This document shows, piece by piece, positions 1 to 5,395 of a DNA stretch of 5,424 nt. Position 1 is the stretch's first letter. Every line of letters starts with the position of its first letter. A model generated the notes under the pieces. The model saw nothing but the letters and a program-made list of their open reading frames with translations, ran no database searches and was not told the DNA's origin. Source of the DNA: JAVBOW01 sp031551595. GTDB lineage: Bacteria; Bacteroidota; Bacteroidia; Bacteroidales; Rikenellaceae. The DNA is taken from the NCBI GenBank assembly GCA_031551595.1, contig JAVBNK010000105.1, positions 1 to 5,424 of the forward strand, given 5' to 3'. Position numbers and translations under genes: made by a program.

Positions 1-570
1 GAAAGGAATGACGACAAAAAACTGGGCGCCGGCATAATTCGGGGAGAGCTTCCCGGCCAGGGCGAGCAGGTGGATGTCGAACCAATGGTAAATCGTGGGG
101 GATTGCAGCGCCGGATATAAAAGTTCGACATTGGCCGATTCGATCCCTGAGCGGGCCACATAGTTGGCCAGCGCGGCGTAGAACGAATAATCCCTGTGCA
201 TCGGGTAGAAATTGCCTGCCAGGTCGGCGCCTTTGAAGAACTGGAACGCGACCAGCAGCACGAAAACGGCGCAGAAAAGCGCAACGGCGCGGGAGTCGAC
301 GGCGATCTTCCGCCACCGCGGGGCTTTCAGGCGCATCCCGAAAGCCAGCAACGGAAGAATCCCCGCCATGATCGTCACGCCGCCGCAATTCGCCACCGCC
401 CAGAGCGTCACCACGGCCAGCGCCCCGAGCGATATCCTCTTAAAGAAGCAGGCATAGGGATTCTCCGTCCACTCCCCGTCGCCGAGCGACATCAGAAGGT
501 GTCCCGCCAGGAACGACAGGACCGTAAATCCGGCGGCCAGGGAAAAGTACAGGGCGAGATCGGTCATCAT
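1..570 (-). CDS. Multi-pass integral membrane protein, C-terminus cut off by window edge
   Basis: I read an open frame of 190 codons from the ATG at 570 to the left edge with no stop, so the 3' end is missing. The protein starts MMTDLALYFSLAAGF. Hydrophobic segments lie near residues 5-28, 41-52, 55-76 and 84-101, with a basic loop around 78-83 (RLKAPRWRK). A soluble-looking stretch follows, with an aromatic and acidic patch HRDYSFYAALANYVARSG (about 135-152) and YHWFDIHLLALAGKL (about 171-185). Several helices followed by an acidic/aromatic loop recalls GT-C type glycosyltransferases or related polysaccharide-linked membrane proteins, but that is a weak resemblance and I do not name a family. 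A TAA lies in frame three codons upstream, so the start cannot extend further. The gene follows the fimbrillin terminator on the same strand, and no promoter of its own is evident. It need not belong to the fimbrial system. Confidence 0.82.
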   Translation of the reverse strand, partial: MMTDLALYFSLAAGFTVLSFLAGHLLMSLGDGEWTENPYACFFKRISLGALAVVTLWAVANCGGVTIMAGILPLLAFGMRLKAPRWRKIAVDSRAVALFCAVFVLLVAFQFFKGADLAGNFYPMHRDYSFYAALANYVARSGIESANVELLYPALQSPTIYHWFDIHLLALAGKLSPNYAGAQFFVVIPF

Positions 571-578
571 GCGTATTT

Positions 579-615
579 AAAAAATACCGATGCGGAGCAG
601 CACTCCGCACCGGTA
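579..615 (-). terminator. Intrinsic terminator after the fimbrillin gene
   Basis: On the minus strand the arms 615-603 and 597-585 form a 13-bp stem, with one G-U wobble and otherwise Watson-Crick pairs, closing a 5-base loop (602-598). Six U residues (584-579) follow directly. The hairpin begins 27 bases after the fimbrillin stop codon. On the plus strand the wobble becomes an A-C mismatch and no U tract follows, so it acts in the minus direction. The U tract ends 8 bases before the next start codon at 570. Confidence 0.88.
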
Positions 616-642
616 AAAATCAACGGGTTTTGAACAGAACTT

Positions 643-1710
643 TTAGTTGTTGTGCTCGGAAGGCTCGATCGGCTCCGGTGCGTCGACATCGGTCCATACC
701 GTGTCGCTCAGCCTCACGCTTACCCTGCCTGCGAAATCGATCGTAGGCATGAACGTGTAGTAATTCCTTTTGGCGACAGCCCAGGTGGTCACCGTGGATG
801 CGACATCCTTGAAATAGATCACTTTATCGGTAATCGTATCGATATCTCCTGCAGAATCGTAGATCCTGTACGACACCTTCATGTATGCGCCGGTGCTGCT
901 GCCAATTGTTTCGTAAGGCAGTACGAACGCGGAAGCGAAAGTCGTTGTCGGGTTAGCGCCGCTGTCGGAATTGGCCCCGTCGATGGACAGCGTAACGCCG
1001 GCCTCATCGTCTATCGCCACATAATCCTCCTCATCCGGACTGATCGTCGCGGCATCCATCGCGATCTCGAAAGGAACAGACGCAGGGGTGAACAGTTTGA
1101 TGCCCGTGACTTCGATATGCAGATCGTTTGTAGAACTGGTATTATCAGACACTTTGAAGCACACCTGTGAAACGATGTGGTCGAACACAAAGTTTATCGA
1201 AGAAGTCGTGTTGTCTCCGGACGAAGTACTGCAGATAAGTTCGCTCTCTACGTCGTTGTTATAGGTGAAACTCACGGAAGGCGCAGTCGTGCCGCCGGCA
1301 AAGGTAGGGGTAATGCCGGCTGCAGGATCACCCGACTGCACATAGGCGAAGAAAAATACCGTGCTGCCGTCGCCCGGGAGATAGTACGAATGGGGAGTAG
1401 TACCCGCAGGGTCGGAATAGGTCTGGACATCGGTACCGGTATCCTCAAGCGCTTTCATGTAGAACACATCCTGCACGCCGGTCGTGTTCGGGTCCATATC
1501 GACTTTCCCACCGGCCAGATTCACAGCATAGACCGTAATTACGGTGTCTGTCAGCGTATTGATCTCAGTAAGGGCCCTCGTGGTTTTGCCGGTGGCCAAA
1601 CGGGCTTTGAAAGGGACCTGCTCCCCGGCCTCGAAAACATCTTCTTTGGCACAACTTGACATCGAAACGATGAGGGCTAATGTTGCGAGAGCCGAAAACA
1701 ATTTTGTCAT
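643..1710 (-). CDS. Fimbrillin family (Mfa1/FimA-like) lipoprotein, probable fimbrial shaft subunit
   Basis: The protein has 355 residues. A lipoprotein signal peptide runs to Cys20 (VSMSSC), followed by the acidic AKED. Residues 32-49 (VPFKARLATGKTTRALTE) match the place where fimbrillins are cut after an arginine; Arg45 in TTRAL is the likely site. FDHIVSQVCFKV (176-187) is the core motif of fimbrillin-like (Mfa_like_1) domains. AFVLPYET (261-268) and WAVAKRNYYTF (310-320), then VSVRLSDTVW (330-339), fit the C-terminal domain with its conserved W and aromatic/basic strand. By family knowledge such proteins are exported as lipoproteins, trimmed by a trypsin-like protease and polymerised by strand exchange. 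The start is fixed by the signal peptide; there is no Shine-Dalgarno, as is usual in this phylum. The gene looks less GC-rich than its neighbours. It lies 202 bases after the anchor gene, with its own -7 box and terminator. A tip subunit is the main alternative role. Confidence 0.95.
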   Translation of the reverse strand: MTKLFSALATLALIVSMSSCAKEDVFEAGEQVPFKARLATGKTTRALTEINTLTDTVITVYAVNLAGGKVDMDPNTTGVQDVFYMKALEDTGTDVQTYSDPAGTTPHSYYLPGDGSTVFFFAYVQSGDPAAGITPTFAGGTTAPSVSFTYNNDVESELICSTSSGDNTTSSINFVFDHIVSQVCFKVSDNTSSTNDLHIEVTGIKLFTPASVPFEIAMDAATISPDEEDYVAIDDEAGVTLSIDGANSDSGANPTTTFASAFVLPYETIGSSTGAYMKVSYRIYDSAGDIDTITDKVIYFKDVASTVTTWAVAKRNYYTFMPTIDFAGRVSVRLSDTVWTDVDAPEPIEPSEHNN

Positions 1711-1833
1711 AGATCAGACGGAATAATAGTTTAATTGTATAAAATGACTTGTGGTGTGCATCCCTCCACATTCGTAAAAAACCTCTTCACTGCACGGGCT
1801 TAATTATCAAAGCCTTCAATTATTCTTTACGGC

Positions 1834-1852
1834 GCAAATGTATTTGCTTTTT
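1834..1852 (-). promoter_or_regulatory. Putative fimbrillin promoter: -7 box with overlapping dyad
   Basis: The minus strand reads TACATTTG at 1842-1835, an exact fit to the Bacteroidetes -7 consensus TAnnTTTG. It implies a transcript start near 1828 and a leader of about 118 bases before the ATG at 1710. An A5 tract (1852-1848) sits 4 bases upstream of ATACATTTGC, the same arrangement as in the operon promoter. The box lies inside a perfect dyad GCAAAT-AC-ATTTGC (1847-1834). I see no good TTTG -33 box at the usual 19-21 base distance, so the promoter may be weak or need an activator. The leader can form a small hairpin (GGCTT / AAGCC) shortly after the start. Confidence 0.6.
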
Positions 1853-1912
1853 CCAACATTCCATGAAAATTATGTATCTTTTTTTACATTTTTATACTTT
1901 TCGGTACAATTT

Positions 1913-2926
1913 TTATAAAAACACATCCTGGTTGTCGTCGTTTTCCCAGGGATCGACCTCTATGTCACCGGAGTGTGAGTCCGGATCGGGAAGCGTCACC
2001 GCGATCCGCAGTTCCAGGTCCAGGCCGGCGTCGCAAACCCTGCGGTCGATACGGTCCCTGATCAGTGCGGCTATCGCCTCAACCTGCGCCGACACGTCGG
2101 CGAATACCCTGTAGGTCCGGTTATTGGCCAGGACGAACGCCAGGTTTACACCGTATGTCCGTTGCTCTGCCAGGTCCAGCGGCGGACCGAACGTGGCGAA
2201 TGCGGCTTCGATATTACCAACGGTTTCCGAAGGGGGATTATTGTTCGTAAATGCCAGAGAATAAATGACAGGCCCGTGCGTAGGCATCCGCGAAGCCACC
2301 AATACCCCGCCCGAAAGCCCGCTGACCTCGCCCGCGACATCGCGCGAGGCGAGCAGGTAGTTGAGGTTGCTGACCGTCACGATCACTTTTATGCGGTACA
2401 CCAGCCGGCAGGGAATATATTCGATTGAATCCTGGACGTAATGGCCGACGTCGCCCGGCCGGAGCCGCCCGTCGATATATTTGGTCGTAAAGGCATCCTC
2501 GCCGCCGATGGACTTCATCAGGCCGACAGAAGCGAGCGTATCCGGCTCGTTCACCACGATATCGCCGTTGTTCCGCCGTATGGCAACCGTGGCGTAGGCT
2601 TCGAATGTATCGTAATGTTCCGTGCCGCGGTAACGGACATAGTCGATCCCGCTGTTCAGTGTGCCGTTGACGACCAGCGTGCGGTAGTTGTCCGGCGAGA
2701 GTTGCAGCGTATCCACAGGGCGTGCCGTGACAAACTGCCTGGGCCTGGCCGCATGGTCGCCGTAGAACATGACCGTCCACTGGTCGGGAGCCAGGCGGGC
2801 GCGGCTCCAATCGCATTTTATCTTGACCAGCGGGCTCGAAACCACATCCAGGTCGCGCTGCCCGGTACAACCGCTGAGCGCCGCGATAAGGATTATAACT
2901 CCCCACAGGCTGTTATGGATCTTCAT
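1913..2926 (-). CDS. DUF5119 / FimB-Mfa2-like fimbrial anchor lipoprotein
   Basis: The protein has 337 residues. The signal peptide MKIHNSLWGVIILIAALSGC ends at lipobox Cys20, followed by TGQRDLD. The N-terminal part has the pattern of DUF5119 and the related FimB/Mfa2 family: the RDL after the lipid cysteine, VKIKCDWSRA, a WTVMFYGD strand, LQLSPDNYRTLVVNG, and the FEAYA strand. The C-terminus ends with the acidic DIEVDPWENDDNQDVFL, where these families commonly keep a V-x-x-W motif. In studied fimbriae, Mfa2/FimB-type lipoproteins sit in the outer membrane, anchor the fibre and limit its length; that role is inferred here. The frame is open upstream to 3019, but the signal peptide, the AGGAGG and the ATGA junction all select 2926. 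The start overlaps the previous gene's stop by 4 bases, so the two genes should be translated as a pair. A minor subunit role is also possible. Confidence 0.88.
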   Translation of the reverse strand: MKIHNSLWGVIILIAALSGCTGQRDLDVVSSPLVKIKCDWSRARLAPDQWTVMFYGDHAARPRQFVTARPVDTLQLSPDNYRTLVVNGTLNSGIDYVRYRGTEHYDTFEAYATVAIRRNNGDIVVNEPDTLASVGLMKSIGGEDAFTTKYIDGRLRPGDVGHYVQDSIEYIPCRLVYRIKVIVTVSNLNYLLASRDVAGEVSGLSGGVLVASRMPTHGPVIYSLAFTNNNPPSETVGNIEAAFATFGPPLDLAEQRTYGVNLAFVLANNRTYRVFADVSAQVEAIAALIRDRIDRRVCDAGLDLELRIAVTLPDPDSHSGDIEVDPWENDDNQDVFL

Positions 2927-4806
2927 CGTTTCCCTCCTTTCTTCGTTTCGACCAGCCACACGAGTGAAAAGTTCACTTTCGTCAGCGTAAACCCGCTCCA
3001 TCGCCCGGTTTCCCGCCAAATGAGATGATAATCACCCTCCGTGTCGTAGAGGGGCCTGTCGTAGGTGCGGTACTGCGACGTCGAGAAATATCCCGCGCCG
3101 AGCCCCGCCTCCAGCGAAAGGTTGCGCCCCACGGGGAAGGCATATCCCGCCGTGACGCCCGCCGACCACGACCCGTCGCCCTGGCAACCGTCTTTCCACT
3201 GCACGTCGTAGCGCTGCCAGTAGCGTCCGTAAACCCCGAAGTTCCAGCCCCGCAGCGGTTTGCCCCACTCCGGATTCGAGCGTTTGCGCCGCTCGCTTAC
3301 GGGCAGCCAGTAACGGCCCGACACTCCGTATTCAAGCGTTTGCAGGGCATACAGGTGGTTGGACGTACGCCAGTAGGCATAAGCGGCATCGCCGATCACC
3401 GACCAACGCTCGCCCAGGGGAATCTCCACACCCAGGTTGGCCGCACCCGCCAGGTCATAGAGCAGGTTGGTCTTCAATGCGAAGGGATAGGATAAGACCG
3501 GCGGCTGCGACTGCGGCTGCGCCGGAAGAAATTCGGGTTGCGGCTGCGCGGGAAGAAGTCCGGGTTCGGGCTGCGGCGCTACACCCTCCGGTGCGGCGGA
3601 CGCTAACGTATCGGGACGCGCGGACGGCTCCCCGGCCGGCCGGGGAGCGGGCAGTGTCTGCGGCGTGTAAGACATGAACACCATCGCCCCCAAACGCAGA
3701 TAGGGGTAATACCGGGGCAGGATATACCGGTAATAGGTCGTCCCGCCGTCGAGCCGCGTGAGCGCCTCCTGCTTCTGCTGCTCGTCCATGGATGAGCGCA
3801 GGATACCGAGCACCTTGTCTTTCGAAGGCAGGTTGGCGTCGTTCTCGGCAAGGCGTTCCATTCCGTCCCAGTTTTCCCCCCGCGCCGCGGTGACGATCTT
3901 CGAGGACCCGAGACCAGGGTAACGGCTCACTATATAATCGCGTAGGGTGACGGCCCTGCGCTCCGAAAGGCGCTTGTTATACGCCGAGCCGCCTTCGGGC
4001 GAAGCGAAGGCCGAAATGGTGAGGGTATCGATACGCCGCGCACTCTCCGAAACGAGCAGGGAGTCGAGTTTATGCAGGTTGTGCCGGTTCGACAGGTAGA
4101 GCGAATCGAGCGTCGATTGATCCCACCGGTAATAGATGGCCACCGCCGTTTTGCCGTCGCCCGGCAGCGCCGGCACGGCGGGGAGATCGGCCGCCGGGGT
4201 TCCGCCGGGCTCCCGCCGGGCGGAAATGAAAGGAAGGTCGCCGTATTTCGACAACACGGCACGTATGGCGCCGGGATCGTCCCTGCGCGTGGAGTAGTAG
4301 ATATCGTCCGGCGCGTCGGCCGGAACCGGCCCCGGACAGTAGACGGCTTGTACCGAGTTGGCGAGGGAGGCATCCGTACACAGATAAAAGGCGAATTGCT
4401 TTCCGGCAAGCATCCGCAGTTTGCCGCACAGGTAAGTACGCACCACAGCGGCCCTGGTCGCCGCCATGTTGATCGCCGCCGGATCGTCCCTCTCCTCCGG
4501 GGCCAGGCAGGCGACGAGCCGGATGTGACCCTGGCCCGAGGATATGACATCCCCGTGCCGGGCGGCGGTCGATTCCAACAGCGCCAGGCCGGATCTGTTC
4601 AGTTTATAATCCGGATAAAGTATATCGCTGCCCTGGCGGAAAGCGATGACCGGACCGGATACCGCAGGGGGCGTCGCGCACACGGCACGCAACGACAAAT
4701 AAAACACGGCAAGGATGACTGGTATCGTACTTCTGGCTCCCACTCTCAATATAACGGTTTGACATTCGACGCCGGCCCGGCCCGGTATCGCCGCGGAGGT
4801 CTGCAT
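2923..4806 (-). CDS. OmpA-like and DUF3575 domain outer-membrane protein, first gene of the fimbrial operon
   Basis: The protein has 627 residues. A long signal peptide has its hydrophobic core at about 28-39 and a probable cut after VCA (44). Residues 54-126 look like a degenerate OmpA-type module: FRQGSDILYPDY, then INMAATRAAVVRTYL. Residues 222-295 are a clearer one: YYRWDQSTL, then SAFASPEGGSAYNKRLSERRAV, keeping Asn277 and Arg284 with SPEG in place of the classical TD. An aromatic segment YYRYILPRYYPYLRLGA follows (358-374), then a Pro/Gln-rich linker (about 382-438). The C-terminus (440-619) is DUF3575: PFALKTNLLYDLAGAANLGVE, GRYWLP, LEAGLGAGYFSTSQYRTYD and the final KVNFSLVWLV. Such proteins are common in Bacteroidales fimbrial loci; tethering the outer membrane to peptidoglycan is inferred. 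The ATG abuts GGGGAGG without spacing. TTG at 4749 or GTG at 4743 would give a more ordinary signal peptide, so the start is uncertain. Confidence 0.9.
   Translation of the reverse strand: MQTSAAIPGRAGVECQTVILRVGARSTIPVILAVFYLSLRAVCATPPAVSGPVIAFRQGSDILYPDYKLNRSGLALLESTAARHGDVISSGQGHIRLVACLAPEERDDPAAINMAATRAAVVRTYLCGKLRMLAGKQFAFYLCTDASLANSVQAVYCPGPVPADAPDDIYYSTRRDDPGAIRAVLSKYGDLPFISARREPGGTPAADLPAVPALPGDGKTAVAIYYRWDQSTLDSLYLSNRHNLHKLDSLLVSESARRIDTLTISAFASPEGGSAYNKRLSERRAVTLRDYIVSRYPGLGSSKIVTAARGENWDGMERLAENDANLPSKDKVLGILRSSMDEQQKQEALTRLDGGTTYYRYILPRYYPYLRLGAMVFMSYTPQTLPAPRPAGEPSARPDTLASAAPEGVAPQPEPGLLPAQPQPEFLPAQPQSQPPVLSYPFALKTNLLYDLAGAANLGVEIPLGERWSVIGDAAYAYWRTSNHLYALQTLEYGVSGRYWLPVSERRKRSNPEWGKPLRGWNFGVYGRYWQRYDVQWKDGCQGDGSWSAGVTAGYAFPVGRNLSLEAGLGAGYFSTSQYRTYDRPLYDTEGDYHLIWRETGRWSGFTLTKVNFSLVWLVETKKGGKR
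2933..2938 (-). promoter_or_regulatory. Perfect Shine-Dalgarno (AGGAGG) for the DUF5119 gene
   Basis: The minus strand reads AGGAGG, then 6 bases (GAAACG), then ATG at 2926. The site lies within the last codons of the upstream gene (its C-terminal KKGGKR). A full Shine-Dalgarno is uncommon in Bacteroidales and here supports the 2926 start and ATGA-type translational coupling. Confidence 0.7.
3514..3567 (-). repeat. 27-base in-frame tandem repeat, two full copies plus partial flanks
   Basis: Units 3514-3540 and 3541-3567 are each 27 bases and differ at 4 positions. Partial copies flank both (cggctgcga at 3502, gggctgcggc at 3568). They encode a 9-residue Pro/Gln-rich repeat around QPEFLPAQP in the linker between the OmpA-like and DUF3575 domains. 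Gain or loss of a unit would keep the frame and change only linker length. Confidence 0.75.
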
Positions 4807-4878
4807 CCTCCCCAGGCTCCGGGCCGCACGGCAGTGAACGACTGGTTATTAAATTGAATCATTCTCTCTGATCGGATG

Positions 4879-4909
4879 CAAATGTATCGTATTTTTATAT
4901 GCAGCCAAA
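4879..4909 (-). promoter_or_regulatory. Bacteroidetes-type promoter of the fimbrial operon
   Basis: On the minus strand a -33 box TTTG (4909-4906) and an exact -7 box TACATTTG (4886-4879) are separated by 19 bases, the standard Bacteroidetes spacing. The transcript should start near 4872, leaving a leader of about 65 bases before the ATG at 4806. It is the best promoter match in the window and sits just upstream of the first operon gene. Confidence 0.82.
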
Positions 4910-4910
4910 T

Positions 4911-4922
4911 AACGGGACCGTT
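4911..4922 (-). promoter_or_regulatory. Possible operator dyad next to the operon -33 box
   Basis: An inverted repeat AACGG-GA-CCGTT lies one base upstream of the -33 box, around -40 relative to the expected start. That is a usual place for an activator site. The arms are only 5 bp, so chance occurrence is quite possible. Confidence 0.28.
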
Positions 4923-5234
4923 TTTCATGGGGACTCCGGGCGACGAATCTGCGGAACCATCTGCTAAACAACAATATCACTGCCAAATTTTTTATCCGGA
5001 ATCCACACGGAAATATTCCCGGCCAATACAATGACCCGTTAAAAGGTTCCGGGCATACGACGATTGTTTTCCGATCGCCGGGGAAAGTGTCATACGCGTT
5101 GCTTCCCGGGACATGGCTTTACCCCCTTCGCAGCGGCTTGTATCCGGTTCCCTGCAAGCATAACGTCACTTTCCGGCACACACAATTTTATCCGGGGATA
5201 ATTTCGATTAGACGCTGATATAACGTGAGTCCAT

Positions 5235-5262
5235 CAAATTTAAACACCAGAAACCACAGCAA
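5235..5262 (-). promoter_or_regulatory. Weak distal promoter candidate
   Basis: The minus strand has an exact -7 match TAAATTTG (5242-5235). A TTG (5262-5260) lies 17 bases upstream, closer than the usual 19-21, and overlaps an arm of the 5259-5316 inverted repeat. If active it would make a leader of about 420 bases running into the operon, or a small RNA. Exact -7 boxes arise by chance in AT-rich DNA. Confidence 0.25.
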
Positions 5263-5316
5263 TATATATGATCCGGCAAGTTTAATTGAATTCGTCGAAC
5301 TCATATAATATATTGC
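5259..5316. repeat. Imperfect AT-rich inverted repeat
   Basis: The arm GCAATATATATGA (5259-5271) is the reverse complement of TCATATAATATATTGC (5301-5316) except for a 3-base insertion. A 29-base centre separates them. It lies between the right-edge gene's terminator and the distal promoter candidate. It could be a protein-binding or recombination site or a transcript stem. The AT-alternating arms lower its significance. Confidence 0.45.
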
Positions 5317-5340
5317 GCTATGGCAGCGATTATTACGAAT

Positions 5341-5369
5341 AAAACGGCCCTGCAGGTTATGCAGGGCCG
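5341..5369 (-). terminator. Intrinsic terminator of the gene at the right edge
   Basis: The minus strand forms a perfect 10-bp GC-rich stem (arms 5369-5360 and 5354-5345) with a 5-base loop, followed by UUUU (5344-5341) and AU-rich sequence. It begins 26 bases after the stop codon at 5396. The plus-strand copy is not followed by a U tract. Confidence 0.85.
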
Positions 5370-5395
5370 GGAAAGATGCGGACGCGGTACGGCGA

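Larger units (their letters stand above)
4807..5395. other. Non-coding region upstream of the fimbrial operon
   Basis: This stretch of about 590 bases separates the right-edge gene from the operon. It holds, in transcription order, the upstream gene's terminator, an AT-rich inverted repeat (5259-5316), a weak promoter candidate (5235-5262) and the strong operon promoter (4879-4909). I saw no tRNA, rRNA or recognisable riboswitch, and no convincing protein gene. A 40-codon frame (5114-4992) is the only small frame with a plausible ribosome site. TATCCGG occurs three times in the same orientation (4993, 5141, 5189). The gap is long for a simple promoter region. Confidence 0.6.

Noticed and set aside
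1565..1771. 68-codon minus-strand frame starting in the fimbrillin leader
   Set aside because: Most of it overlaps the fimbrillin gene in another frame and its composition is not protein-like, although a GGAGGG lies near its start.
1909..1920. TTTTTATAAAAA palindrome at the end of the DUF5119 gene as a terminator
   Set aside because: An all-AT 6-bp self-complement without loop or GC stem would not terminate; read-through into the fimbrillin gene remains possible.
2927..3019. Longer version of the DUF5119 gene starting at 3019
   Set aside because: It would bury the lipoprotein signal peptide 31 residues inside and ignore the AGGAGG plus ATGA junction at 2926; the extra residues overlap the upstream gene in another frame.
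4675..4680. Cys43 of the OmpA/DUF3575 protein as a lipoprotein cysteine
   Set aside because: The preceding residues RAV do not fit a lipobox; cleavage after VCA by signal peptidase I fits better.
4072..4857. Plus-strand open frame of 261 codons, and similar plus-strand frames at 196-633, 652-1170, 1177-1659, 2441-3028 and 3025-3495
   Set aside because: All lie antisense to confident genes in GC-rich DNA, are rich in Arg/Gly/His, and show no domain motif, signal peptide or promoter; they are frame shadows.
4843..4913. GTTATT / AATAAC repeats flanking the operon promoter as an invertible-promoter switch
   Set aside because: Only 6 bp of match and no extension; known invertible promoters have longer, well-matched arms.
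4849..5031. 60-codon minus-strand frame with a hydrophobic N-terminus
   Set aside because: It runs across the best operon promoter (4879-4909), lacks a ribosome site, and its hydrophobic stretch is explained by AT-rich sequence.
5082..5174. GGAAAGTG / CACTTTCC inverted repeat
   Set aside because: Only 8 bp arms about 77 bases apart, flanks do not extend the match; expected by chance at this scale.
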